DNA of 64,000 bases from Pseudonocardia sulfidoxydans NBRC 16205 (lineage in GTDB: Bacteria; Actinomycetota; Actinomycetes; Mycobacteriales; Pseudonocardiaceae), in NCBI RefSeq assembly GCF_007989085.1, contig NZ_BJVJ01000030.1, forward strand, positions 1-64,000, written 5' to 3'. Shown piece by piece: positions 38,150 through 46,372 of this stretch. The notes beneath the pieces were generated by a model. That model was not told where the DNA came from. It did no database searches and saw only the letters and a list, made by a program, of their open reading frames with translations. Position 1 is the first letter of the stretch; each line of letters starts with the position of its first letter. A program made the position numbers and the translations under genes.

Positions 38150-38229
38150 AGCCGCTCCAGACCGCGCAGGCACAGCACCAGGACGACGAACCCGCCCACC
38201 AGCAGCAGTGCGTACAGCACATCGGCCAC
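38146..38229 (-). CDS. 27-aa membrane peptide translationally coupled to kdpF
   Basis: GTG start at 38229 with GAGGGAG 7-8 bases upstream. The peptide is one hydrophobic helix, [20 protein letters not shown], followed by LRGLERL. Its TGA overlaps the kdpF start. A charged end after a single helix, the ribosome site and the GTGA coupling all support a real gene, the first of the kdp operon. I recognise no characterised family. It may be a further small Kdp subunit, or a leader that sets kdpF translation. Confidence 0.7.
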   Translation of the reverse strand: MADVLYALLLVGGFVVLVLCLRGLERL

Positions 38230-38314
38230 CGGACAACTCCCTCGGACACCCTCGCCAGACCCTCTGGCGCAGACGTCGCCGAGTGTCGGTCCGGCCGGCG
38301 GTCCGCAGCGGTTT

Positions 38315-38365
38315 CCCGACGCGACCTTGACGCCCTCACCGGCGGTCTTGACGCGATCCTGACGC
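38315..38365. promoter_or_regulatory. Phased TGACGC-type direct repeats, candidate KdpE operator
   Basis: CCCGACGC (38315), CTTGACGC (38326), CTTGACGC (38347) and CCTGACGC (38358) lie 11, 21 and 11 bp apart, so four of five positions in an about 11-bp ladder. OmpR/PhoB-type regulators such as KdpE bind direct repeats with this spacing. The array lies 86-136 bp upstream of the first kdp start. Confidence 0.55.
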
Positions 38366-38428
38366 CCGCGAGACCACCGTCACCCGTGAGCCGATCACTG
38401 GCCTGACCACCACACCATTGAGCACATA

Positions 38429-38465
38429 GTCAAGTATTGACCTCAGCAAGTATCACGCCTTACGG
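38429..38465 (+). promoter_or_regulatory. Candidate cbiM promoter with overlapping inverted repeat
   Basis: TTGACC at 38437-38442, a 17-base spacer and TTACGG at 38460-38465 resemble a housekeeping promoter 39 bases before the cbiM GTG. GTCAA-gta-TTGAC at 38429-38441 overlaps the -35 box, and CAAGTAT is repeated at 38431 and 38447. A metal-responsive repressor could bind here. The space before cbiM is too short for a full cobalamin riboswitch. Confidence 0.4.
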
Positions 38466-38503
38466 TCCCGCCCGTCCTTGCTCTGCCCGTTGGGAGACCA
38501 GTA

Positions 38504-39199
38504 GTGCACATCGCCGAGGGTTATCTGCCGCCGCTGCACGCAGCGGCCTGGGGAGTGGCGGCCGCACCGTTCGTGATCCACGGCGCCCGAGCCGTGGTCC
38601 GGCAGGTCCGCGAGGAGCCCGACACCAAGCTGCTGCTCGGCGCCGCCGGAGCGTTCAGCTTCGTCCTCTCCGCACTGAAGATCCCGTCGGTCACCGGCTC
38701 CTGCTCGCACCCCACCGGCACCGGCCTCGGCGCGGTCCTGTTCCGACCACCCGTCATGGCCCTGCTCGGGACGATCGTCCTGTTCTTCCAGGCCGTGCTG
38801 CTCGCCCACGGCGGGCTCACCACCCTGGGCGCCAACGTCTTCTCGATGGCGATCATCGGTCCCTGGGTCGCCTACGGCGTCTACCGGCTGACCCGCCGCC
38901 TCGGCGGCGGCCTCGGCCTCGGCGTCTTCCTCGCCGCGGCGCTCGGCGACCTCGCCACCTACTGCGTGACCAGCGTCCAGCTCGCCCTCGCGTTCCCCGA
39001 CGCCGCGTCCGGCATCGGCGGCGCGATCGTCAAGTTCGGCTCCATCTTCGCCATCACCCAGATCCCGCTCGCGATCAGCGAAGGTCTCCTGACGCTGCTC
39101 GTCGTGCGCCTGCTCGTCCGCATCAGCCCCGACGAGCTGCGCCGCCTCCGCATCCTGCCCGCGGCCACCCCCGCCGCCTCGAAGGAGGTCGACGCGTGA
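38504..39199 (+). CDS. cbiM: Cobalt/nickel ECF transporter substrate-capture subunit CbiM
   Basis: 231 aa, six to seven helices. The protein begins [10 protein letters not shown]; in CbiM/NikM the N-terminal Met1-His2 coordinates the metal inside the membrane, so the GTG start at 38504 is fixed by function. Further family motifs are [19 protein letters not shown] (a conserved metal-ligand His) and [24 protein letters not shown] lies 7 bases upstream. First gene of cbiMNQO; genes overlap or touch. Co2+ or Ni2+ cannot be told from sequence. Confidence 0.95.
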   Translation: MHIAEGYLPPLHAAAWGVAAAPFVIHGARAVVRQVREEPDTKLLLGAAGAFSFVLSALKIPSVTGSCSHPTGTGLGAVLFRPPVMALLGTIVLFFQAVLLAHGGLTTLGANVFSMAIIGPWVAYGVYRLTRRLGGGLGLGVFLAAALGDLATYCVTSVQLALAFPDAASGIGGAIVKFGSIFAITQIPLAISEGLLTLLVVRLLVRISPDELRRLRILPAATPAASKEVDA

Positions 39200-39552
39200 A
39201 GCGGTCGACGCTGCTCAACTGGCTCATCGTCGTGGCCGTGGTGGCCCTCGCCGCCATCCCGGTGCTGTTCATCGAAGGCGAGTTCGGAGGTGCCGACGGC
39301 ATCGCCGAAGAGTCCATCACCGAGTCGCACCCGGACTACGAGCCGTGGTTCAGCTCCCTGTACGAGCCGCCGTCGGGCGAGATCGAGTCGGGGCTGTTCG
39401 CGCTGCAGGCCGCGATCGGCGCCGGCGTCGTCTGCTACTACTTCGGCGTCGCCAGGACGAAGCGCCGCTTCGCCCGCGAGGCCGCTGCCGCCGCCGCGGC
39501 GGCGGAGGGTGAGTCCGACCGTCCACAGCCGGTCGACGCCCGCGACTCCTGA
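39196..39552 (+). CDS. cbiN: Cobalt transport protein CbiN
   Basis: 118 aa with two transmembrane helices (about 8-26 and 67-86) and an extracytoplasmic loop that ends in the signature [20 protein letters not shown] followed by [10 protein letters not shown]. This is CbiN rather than NikN, which points to cobalt or a mixed system. GTG overlaps the cbiM stop. The C-terminus has an Ala run. Confidence 0.93.
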   Translation: MKRSTLLNWLIVVAVVALAAIPVLFIEGEFGGADGIAEESITESHPDYEPWFSSLYEPPSGEIESGLFALQAAIGAGVVCYYFGVARTKRRFAREAAAAAAAAEGESDRPQPVDARDS

Positions 39553-40289
39553 TGCTGCCGCTCGACGCGGCCGCCTACACCAACCGCTGGCGCACCCGCC
39601 ACCCCGGCGAGAAGGCCCTGCTGTCGCTGGGCCTGCTCGTGCTCGCCGTCGCCCTGCCGACCTGGCCCGGCGCCGCGATCGTCGGCGTCGCCGCGCTCGT
39701 CCTCGTGCTCGGCCCGGCCGGGCTCGCACCGCGGGCGCTGTGGCGGGCCGTGCGGGTACCGCTCGGGTTCGTCGTCACCGGCATGCTGCCACTGCTCGTC
39801 GCCATCGGCGGGCAACCCTGGATCGCGTGGGACCCCACCGGCTGGCCCAGAGCCCTCGAGCTCGGCGGCCGCGCCGTCGCCGCACTGCTGTGCCTGCTGC
39901 TGTTCGCGGCGACGACACCACTCGCCGACCTCCTGCCCCGGCTCGAGAAACTCGGCGTCCCGCCCGCCGTCACGGAGATCGCGTCGCTCATGTACCGCAT
40001 GCTGTTCCTGCTCCTGGAATCGATCCGGGTCATCCGCGACGCCCAGGCCGGCCGGCTCGGCTTCCGCACCTGGCCGACGACCTTCCGGTCCCTCACCGGC
40101 CAGGGCGCCGCCGTCTTCGTCCGCGCCTTCGACCGGGCCCGCCGCCTCGAACACGGCCTCGCGTCCCGCGGCTACAACGGCGCGCTGCACGTCCTCGTCC
40201 CGGCCCGCCCGATCTCGCCACCGTTCCTGATCGCGACGACCGCGCTGCTCGCCGCGATCGTCGCCTCGACCCTGCTCCTGGCACCCTGA
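39552..40289 (+). CDS. cbiQ: ECF transporter transmembrane subunit CbiQ
   Basis: 245 aa with about five to six helices. The two cytoplasmic coupling helices that touch the ATPase include the end FDRARRLEHGLASRGYNG, matching the family Ala-Arg-Gly signature. ATG overlaps the last base of the cbiN stop, and the cbiO ATG overlaps the cbiQ stop. Couples ATP hydrolysis by CbiO to metal uptake. Confidence 0.93.
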   Translation: MLPLDAAAYTNRWRTRHPGEKALLSLGLLVLAVALPTWPGAAIVGVAALVLVLGPAGLAPRALWRAVRVPLGFVVTGMLPLLVAIGGQPWIAWDPTGWPRALELGGRAVAALLCLLLFAATTPLADLLPRLEKLGVPPAVTEIASLMYRMLFLLLESIRVIRDAQAGRLGFRTWPTTFRSLTGQGAAVFVRAFDRARRLEHGLASRGYNGALHVLVPARPISPPFLIATTALLAAIVASTLLLAP

Positions 40290-41212
40290 TGGCCACCCCC
40301 GTACTGCAGGCCGCCGGCCTCGTCTTCTCCTACGAACCCGGCCGGCCCGTCCTCGTCGGGGCCGACCTCGAGATCCACGAGAACCGCCGCCTCGCCGTGC
40401 TCGGCCCCAACGGCGGCGGCAAGACCACCCTGTTCCGGCTCCTGCTCGGCCTCCTCGAACCCACCGACGGCGCCGTGATCGTCGACGGCACCCCCCTGCG
40501 ACGCAAGCGCGCCGACCTGACCCGGCTGCGTGAACGCGTCCAGCTCGTCCTGCAGGACCCCGACGACCAGCTCTTCGCCGCCGACGTCGCCCAGGACGTG
40601 TCCTTCGGCCCGCTCAACCTCGGGCTGCCGCGCGCCGACGTCGAGCAGCGCGTCGACACCGCGCTCACCGCGCTCGGCGTCGCGAACCTCGCCGACCGCC
40701 CCACCCACCTGCTGTCCTTCGGACAGAAGAAGCGCGTCGCGATCGCCGGGGCCGTCGCCATGCGCCCGGGCGTGCTGATCCTCGACGAACCCACCGCCGG
40801 CCTCGACCCCGAAGGCGTCGAGGAGCTCGTCGCCACCCTCGACGACCTGCACCGCGCCGGGACCACCATCGTCCTGTCGACCCACGACGTCGACCTCGCC
40901 TACCGCTGGGCGCAGGAGGTCGCCGTGGTGCACGACGGCCGCGTCCACACGACGACCGCCGACGCCGCCCTCACCGACGTCGAGCTCCTGCGGTCGGCAC
41001 GGCTGGGACCGGCCTGGGCGCCGGCGGTACGGGAGCTGCTGCGCGCCCTCGGCTCCGACGCCGCCCCCCTCACCGCGACGGACCTGCACGCCGCCGTCGC
41101 AGCGCTCCGGCCCGACCGCGCCGCAGGCGCACCCCCCGCCCCTGCCCACCGGGTCAGAGACGCTGCGCGTCCGTCGGCGGCGTCCACGGGACCCGGTCGA
41201 ACACCTCCGTGA
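40289..41212 (+). CDS. cbiO: ECF transporter ATP-binding subunit CbiO
   Basis: 307 aa ABC ATPase. Walker A GPNGGGKTT, Q-loop LVLQDPDDQLF, signature LLSFGQKKRVAIAGAVAM and Walker B GVLILDEPTAGLD are in order; H-loop in STHDVDLAY. The signature reads LSFGQ rather than LSGGQ, common in this family. The final 20 codons overlap the convergent secreted-protein gene by 59 bp. Confidence 0.95.
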   Translation: MATPVLQAAGLVFSYEPGRPVLVGADLEIHENRRLAVLGPNGGGKTTLFRLLLGLLEPTDGAVIVDGTPLRRKRADLTRLRERVQLVLQDPDDQLFAADVAQDVSFGPLNLGLPRADVEQRVDTALTALGVANLADRPTHLLSFGQKKRVAIAGAVAMRPGVLILDEPTAGLDPEGVEELVATLDDLHRAGTTIVLSTHDVDLAYRWAQEVAVVHDGRVHTTTADAALTDVELLRSARLGPAWAPAVRELLRALGSDAAPLTATDLHAAVAALRPDRAAGAPPAPAHRVRDAARPSAASTGPGRTPP

Positions 41213-41702
41213 TCTCGGGCTCCCCGACCACGTTGCTCGGCGGGAGCCAGCCGAGCTGATCGGGGATCTCCCGCACCTCGACGCCCGCCAGTCCCGCGCC
41301 GCCGTCCACCCTCAGCACCGGGTGGTAGACACCCACCATGGAGCCCGCCGGATCCATCACCGTGAAGTACACCCCCACCTCCCGCTGCTCCAGGAACCGG
41401 TAGGTGACGTTGAAGGCGATCTCCTCCTGGGGATGCACGACCGCGTCGGGGAACGGGAGTTCGTCGTCCGGATGGGTGAGGTCGTAACCCGCCAGCGCGA
41501 GCGTGTAGCTGCTGTTGTTGATCACGGTGAAGGTCCGGTGGTAGACGGCCCGCGACGACGCGTTCCCGTCGACCACCCCGGCCGTCCGGGAGACGCCTGT
41601 GGCGTCGGTCGAGGGCGCGGCAGCGGCCGCGGACACCCCGGCCGTCCCGAGCAGCGCGGCCGCCATCACCGTGGCGGCACCGAACGTGGTGATCATGCGC
41701 AT
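41154..41702 (-). CDS. Secreted protein of unknown function
   Basis: 182 aa, ATG at 41702. Signal peptide at about 1-29 (TFGAATVMAAALLGTAGVSA, then AAAAAPS). The mature part looks like a beta sandwich, with NNSSYTLALAGYDLTHPDDE and AFNVTYRFLEQREVGVYFTV. The asparagine-rich NNSSYTL and glycine-scarce strands resemble aegerolysin/Crystal-type lipid-binding secreted proteins, but I cannot assign a family. Single gene. Confidence 0.75.
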   Translation of the reverse strand: MRMITTFGAATVMAAALLGTAGVSAAAAAPSTDATGVSRTAGVVDGNASSRAVYHRTFTVINNSSYTLALAGYDLTHPDDELPFPDAVVHPQEEIAFNVTYRFLEQREVGVYFTVMDPAGSMVGVYHPVLRVDGGAGLAGVEVREIPDQLGWLPPSNVVGEPEITEVFDRVPWTPPTDAQRL

Positions 41703-42018
41703 GACGACTCCTGGTTCGAGGCGCCGGGTCGCGGTGCGTCCCCCGGCGCGGTGGTTGCGGCTGCTGCCGCTACGACCACCGTGCCGTCCCCCGGCGCCGC
41801 CCGCGGTCGGTCGACCGAAGGGTGCGGCGGTGGACAGCTGCCCCGGCCGATCGGGGGACCATCGGCTCCGCAGGTCCGGAGGCGGGGTGGCCCGCCACCC
41901 CGCCCTCCGCGAACAGCTCCGGCACCGCGTCGCGGATCCGTACCCGGGCTGCGCGGGCCCTCCTCCCGGGGTGCGCGGGCCCCGATCTTCAGACGAGGCC
42001 CGCGCTGACCCTGAAGTC
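41703..42018. other. Intergenic region with a hairpin and a possible TetR-like remnant
   Basis: GGAGGCGGGGTGG at 41878-41890 pairs with 41895-41908 across CCCG (one bulge), a likely terminator for the transport operon on the minus strand. On the minus strand from about 41950 to 41885 one frame reads RIRDAVPELFAEGGVAG, which looks like the first helix of a TetR repressor, with nothing TetR-like behind it. No other gene was seen. Confidence 0.35.
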
Positions 42019-43170
42019 TTACTTCTTGCCCCAGATGCCGGCGAACATTGCCTTGTAGTCGAATCCCTCCGGCTCCCAGAAGTTCGGGAACGAGGCAGCG
42101 TTATCGGCGGTGACCAGACGTGCCGGGACGGCAGTCGCGTCGTAGAGCGGGAGGCCGGCCATCCTGCGAGCGGCCTGGTCGATCGCGACGTAGCCGAGGT
42201 AGCCGAACGGCGAGGTGACGGAGACGGCCTGCTCACCGCTGGCGATCAGCTTGACGTTCTCCGGAGCACCGTCGAATCCAGTGATCTTGACGTCCTCCCG
42301 GCCCTGGTCGGCAGCCGTGCGGGCCATCGGGGCCGACACCGAGTCGTAGGGCGTAACCGCGAAGTCCATCGAGCCGCGCGGGTTCTGCGCGAGCGCAGCG
42401 GTCCAGAAGGGCGGGCCGGGCTTGGCCAGGTCCGAGGTCGCGATGTCGGTCGAGTCCATCTCGATGCTGTCGCCGCACTGCTGGAGCTGCTCGACAACCG
42501 AGTGGACCTGCAGTGTGCTGACGGGGTACGCCGGGTCGTCGTAGACCTGCACCGTGCCCTTGCAGTTCGACTGCGTGATGATCCAGTCGCCGATCAGATG
42601 ACCACGCTGCACGTTGTCCGGGGTGACCTGGATGACGGCGTCCTTCAGGGCGTCGCCGACCGGGTTGTTGAAGGCGACCTGGACGATACCGGCGTCGGCC
42701 GCGGCCCTGGCCGTGTCGACGATGTCGTTCGGGTTCGCGCTCGCGTAGACGATCGCGTCGTACTTCTGATTGATGGCCTCGTTCACGAAGCCGGCCACCT
42801 TGTCCGCCCGGAACTCGGAGTCGAGGATGGGCGAGGGCGTCCAGCCGGCCAGCTCCGCGGCCTCGACGACCGCTGCGGACTCCGCGGCACACGCCGCGGC
42901 GGCTTGCGAGCAGCTGATCACCATGACTTTCTTCGTGCCCGGGTCGAACGGTTCGGTCGGCGGCTTCTGGATGTCGTCGGCGGTGGTGCGCAGGGCCTGG
43001 TCGATCCGCTGCTGGGCCGCGGCGACGATCTCGGCCTTGGCAGGGTCGGCCGCCGAGGTGGCGGTTGCGTCACCGGCGGCCGACCGGTCGCCGGAGCCGC
43101 ATGCGCTCAGCAGGAGCATCCCGGCGGTGGCGAACACCGCCGCCGCGATTCGGGCGCGTGGATGGTTCAT
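42019..43170 (-). CDS. Sugar-type ABC transporter substrate-binding lipoprotein
   Basis: 383 aa. Signal peptide with lipobox LLLSACGSG, so membrane anchored. A type I periplasmic binding fold (Peripla_BP_4-like) follows: KKVMVISCSQAAAACAAESA, DAIVYASANPNDIVDTARAA and IQVTPDNVQRGHLIGDWI. This class binds ribose-like sugars, but also autoinducers and other polar solutes. Several Cys in the mature part (CSQAAAAC, QCGD, NCKG) are unusual and could form disulfides. Third gene of an ATPase-permease-binding protein operon. Confidence 0.9.
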   Translation of the reverse strand: MNHPRARIAAAVFATAGMLLLSACGSGDRSAAGDATATSAADPAKAEIVAAAQQRIDQALRTTADDIQKPPTEPFDPGTKKVMVISCSQAAAACAAESAAVVEAAELAGWTPSPILDSEFRADKVAGFVNEAINQKYDAIVYASANPNDIVDTARAAADAGIVQVAFNNPVGDALKDAVIQVTPDNVQRGHLIGDWIITQSNCKGTVQVYDDPAYPVSTLQVHSVVEQLQQCGDSIEMDSTDIATSDLAKPGPPFWTAALAQNPRGSMDFAVTPYDSVSAPMARTAADQGREDVKITGFDGAPENVKLIASGEQAVSVTSPFGYLGYVAIDQAARRMAGLPLYDATAVPARLVTADNAASFPNFWEPEGFDYKAMFAGIWGKK

Positions 43171-43213
43171 CGGTTGAGACTCCTTCGATGGTGTGTCGGT
43201 GCGAGTTGCCCGG

Positions 43214-44404
43214 TCAACGCCGGTCCTTGGACGTGAGTAGGCGCGAGGCGGCGACGGCGGCGACGAGCACGCCGCCGTTCACGACCTCGGCCCAGGTGAA
43301 GGGGACCCCGCCGATGATCAGTGCCTGGCGGATCCAGACCACGAACAGACCGCCCAGGATGCAACCCCAGACGTGCAGCCGGCCGGTGGAGAGCAGGACG
43401 GTCGAGAGGAAGGCCGCGGCGTAGGCCGGCAGCAGCATCGGCTGCGCGACGTCGACCGCGACCGAGCCCTGGTTGGCGGCGAGGACCACGCCGGCGACCG
43501 ACGCGAGCAGGCCGGTGATGACGAACGCCATCGTGGTCTGACGCTCCACCTTGACTCCGGCCAACCGGGCGGCCCGCGGGTTCCCGCCGGTGGCGTACAG
43601 ATACCGCCCGAAGACGGTGCGGGTGAACATCAGCCACATCACGATTGCCACCAACAGGACGAACGCGACAGTAAGGGGCACCAGACCCGTGATCGTGGGC
43701 CAGATCGCGATCGCGACGGCGGCGCCGACAACAACACAGGCGACCCGGATCGACCTGAGCGATGGGGTCGCGGCCGGCGCCCGGAGGGTGCGGACCACGT
43801 ACGCGACGGCACCGACGAGGAGCAGCGCGAGCACCACCCACATCACGACGGCGGGCACCTTCGACGAGAAGCTCCCGAACGACTCGCGCCCGGCGAACCA
43901 GCCCGGGAGACCCTCGTCCGGAACGAGCACCGTGCCGTTCCCGTACACCCGGGACGCGCCGAGGAAGACGCCGCCGGTGCCGATCGTCGCGATGAACGCG
44001 TTGATCCGCATCTTCACCACGAGCAGGGCGTTGACCAACCCGCCGACCACGCCCACCGCGAGGCTGGCGACGATGGCCAACCACATCGGAAACCCGTTGT
44101 CGGCGTAGAGCCCCGCGCTCAGGTACGCGGTGAGGGTCGCCATCCCACCGATGGACAGGTCGAACTGGTTGACGCTGAGGATCGTCACGGCGGCCAGGCC
44201 GAGCACCAGCAGCGGCACGTTCTGGTGGAGGTCGAAGATGCGGTCCTGCGCACTCAGGAACGAGCCGCCGAGCCACAGGCTCAGCACGGCGAAGAGCACG
44301 AGGAACACGATGAACGTGATGCTCGACCGCAGGAAGTTCGACAGGCCGAGCCGGTTCGCGCCGGAACCGGCGCGTTGTTGCGTCACCGCGAGTGTCGCGG
44401 ACAT
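43214..44404 (-). CDS. ABC transporter permease, ribose/RbsC type
   Basis: 396 aa with about ten helices. Family motif of branched-chain/ribose permeases: ILSVNQFDLSIGGMATLTAY and later FVITGLLASVAGVVLAANQG. Forms the channel for the adjacent binding protein. ATG at 44404 lies 26 bp after the ATPase gene stop. Confidence 0.9.
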   Translation of the reverse strand: MSATLAVTQQRAGSGANRLGLSNFLRSSITFIVFLVLFAVLSLWLGGSFLSAQDRIFDLHQNVPLLVLGLAAVTILSVNQFDLSIGGMATLTAYLSAGLYADNGFPMWLAIVASLAVGVVGGLVNALLVVKMRINAFIATIGTGGVFLGASRVYGNGTVLVPDEGLPGWFAGRESFGSFSSKVPAVVMWVVLALLLVGAVAYVVRTLRAPAATPSLRSIRVACVVVGAAVAIAIWPTITGLVPLTVAFVLLVAIVMWLMFTRTVFGRYLYATGGNPRAARLAGVKVERQTTMAFVITGLLASVAGVVLAANQGSVAVDVAQPMLLPAYAAAFLSTVLLSTGRLHVWGCILGGLFVVWIRQALIIGGVPFTWAEVVNGGVLVAAVAASRLLTSKDRR

Positions 44405-44430
44405 TGAGGAACTCCTTGGCTGGTCAGTTC

Positions 44431-45888
44431 TCAGAGGACGAGTGCCATGGACTCAGCGTCGAGCTCGCTGCGGGGCCACGGTCCGCGGACACTGCCCTCG
44501 TGCAGGACGCCGACCCGGTCGCAGACCGCGAACAGGTCCTCGGCGTCGGAGGTGACGACAAGGATCGCGACGCCACCGGCGGCGAGTTCATGGATGACCC
44601 GGTAGAGCTCGTGCCTGGTCGCGATGTCGACGCCCCGGGTCGGCTCGCAGATGATCAGGAAGTCGGCACCGGTCACGAGCGCCCGCCCGAAAAGGACCTT
44701 TTGCTGGTTGCCGCCGGAGAGGGCGCCGAGGGGCAGGTCCGGGTCCGGGGGCTGCACGTTGAGGGCATCGACCTGGTGTTCGACGTCGCGTCGCTCCCGA
44801 CGCAGCGAGAGCAGCCCCCGCCTGCGCCACTGTGGCAGGGCCGAGAGGGTGAGGTTCTCCGACACCGAGATGTCGGCGATGGTGCCCTCGGTCTCGCGCT
44901 GAGGCGCGACGATCGCCAACCTTCGGCCGTGGAACGTCCGCGCGCCCGAGCGCGGGCGGGCGATTCCGGCGGCGAGATAGGCCACGTCGTGCAAGCCGGA
45001 GCCGACCAGGCCCGTCAGGCCCACGACCTCGCCCCGCTCGACGTGCAGGTCGACGGGTCCCACCTGGCCGACAAAGGCCCGATCGAGAGCAAAGACCGCC
45101 CGGCCGTCCGCCGCACGGCGGACCCGGGCGGTGTCCGAGGGTGCGGCCGTCTGATGGCCGAGGATCTCGGCGAGCTGACCTTCGTTGTCCGGGTCCAACT
45201 CCTCGTCGAAGGCGATCGCGCCGTCGAGGAGGAGCACCACACGGTCGCAGCAGCTGCGGACCTCCGAGAGCTTGTGGGATACGAAGAGGACCGTCGCACC
45301 GTCGCTCGTCAGGTCCTTCAGGGTCGCGATGAACCGGCGGGCGTCGTTCGGGGGCAGCGTCGAGGTCGCCTCGTCGATGACCAGGAACCGCGCGCCTGTG
45401 CTCAGCAGTCGTGCGACGGCGAGGAGCGCCTTCTCCCCCGCGGAGAGCTCACGGGCGGGAAGATCCAGCGGCACGTCGAGGGCGACCCGTCGCAGGGCCT
45501 CGGACGCCGCTCCACGCTCCGCACCCAGGTCCAGCAGGGGGCCGGCGCGTCGTAGCGGGGGCAGCCCGAGGCGCAGGTTCTCGACGACCGTGAGGTCGTC
45601 GACGATGCCGAGGTCCTGGTGGACGAAGCCGACCTCGGGCAGTGTCGTGAACGAGCCGACGGGGCGGCCACGGAACTCGATCGCACCCTCGTCAGCGGCG
45701 TGGACGCCATCGAGAATCTTGATCAGCGTGCTCTTGCCGGCGCCGTTGGGGCCCATCAGACCGACGAACTCGCCCTCGCGGATCGTCAGGTCGAGCCCGA
45801 CGAGGACGGCGTTGGGGCCGAACGACTTGCGCAATCCGCGGAGGGTCACGACGGGGGTCGTCCGGGGAGGTGCATCGTCGCTCGTCAT
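44431..45888 (-). CDS. Sugar ABC transporter ATP-binding protein (two fused ABC domains)
   Basis: 485 aa. Domain 1 has Walker A GPNGAGKST and signature ARELSAGEKALLAVARLL, Walker B FLVIDEATSTL. Domain 2 lacks a clear Walker A, as usual in RbsA/MglA, but has LGALSGGNQQKVLFGRALV and FLIICEPTRGVD. ATG at 45888 gives the usual start length; the frame extends further upstream without homology. First gene of the transporter operon, divergent from the catabolic operon. Confidence 0.92.
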   Translation of the reverse strand: MTSDDAPPRTTPVVTLRGLRKSFGPNAVLVGLDLTIREGEFVGLMGPNGAGKSTLIKILDGVHAADEGAIEFRGRPVGSFTTLPEVGFVHQDLGIVDDLTVVENLRLGLPPLRRAGPLLDLGAERGAASEALRRVALDVPLDLPARELSAGEKALLAVARLLSTGARFLVIDEATSTLPPNDARRFIATLKDLTSDGATVLFVSHKLSEVRSCCDRVVLLLDGAIAFDEELDPDNEGQLAEILGHQTAAPSDTARVRRAADGRAVFALDRAFVGQVGPVDLHVERGEVVGLTGLVGSGLHDVAYLAAGIARPRSGARTFHGRRLAIVAPQRETEGTIADISVSENLTLSALPQWRRRGLLSLRRERRDVEHQVDALNVQPPDPDLPLGALSGGNQQKVLFGRALVTGADFLIICEPTRGVDIATRHELYRVIHELAAGGVAILVVTSDAEDLFAVCDRVGVLHEGSVRGPWPRSELDAESMALVL

Positions 45889-46372
45889 GAGGCCTGCCTT
45901 TCTTGCAGCTCCGGTCAGAGCGCAGGTCGCGGCCGGAGGGGCACGAGGTCGACCGAACACCCTTCACCGGGTGTGTCGGCGAGAACTGGAAACCGATCGG
46001 GCGGCACGCGGACGGGGCCGTGGCGCGCGTGGGTTCGAGAGTTGCGGACGGGTCGGTACCGTATCAGTGGCCCATGTCACTAGCAACGGTCCGTGGCGAG
46101 ACGTGGACCATAACGCCGCTGATGAGCAGCCCTTTCACCGAGATGTCGACCAGTTCTCAGATGTCGAGCCGCTTGTCGGTGATCGGCGCCACTGTTACGG
46201 TACTGACTGGTCCGCAACTGACCGGTCACAGCCTCCGGCCAGATACGGAAGCGGACGTCCGAATCTCCGGCGTCCGTGTCACCCGCACCTGCGTCCCGCC
46301 CGGAAGGGCGTCTCGCCGGATCGTCGACAGTCCCAGTCCGACCCAGCAGGAACTCCGGGAGGTACCCACACC
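45889..46372. other. 484-bp divergent promoter region of transporter and catabolic operons
   Basis: Contains no gene. ACACCC/GGGTGT at 45957-45974 may be a small stem in the transporter leader. An AGTG-N8-CACT pair lies near 46062-46080 and the main operator candidate is at 46204-46228. A GGGAGG ribosome site ends 7 bases before the monooxygenase ATG. Confidence 0.6.
46204..46228. promoter_or_regulatory. 25-bp palindrome, candidate TetR operator
   Basis: TGACTGGTC at 46204-46212 and GACCGGTCA at 46220-46228 are complementary at 8 of 9 positions around CGCAACT. Size and symmetry fit a TetR-family dimer. The only TetR gene in the window is at 54246-55010, within the operon that this promoter should drive. 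Confidence 0.55.

Noticed and set aside
34383-38339. A 1318-codon frame joining kdpB with upstream sequence
   Set aside because: The upstream part is an out-of-frame shadow of kdpA; KdpB homology begins at the ATG that overlaps the kdpA stop.
38470-38503. GGGAGACC near cbiM resembling part of a B12 box
   Set aside because: A cobalamin riboswitch needs much more sequence than the promoter-to-start distance allows; GGGAG here is the ribosome site.
42019-45888. A specific ribose or autoinducer transporter
   Set aside because: The fold class is clear, but binding-site residues cannot be assigned and the neighbourhood is catabolic for an unknown compound.
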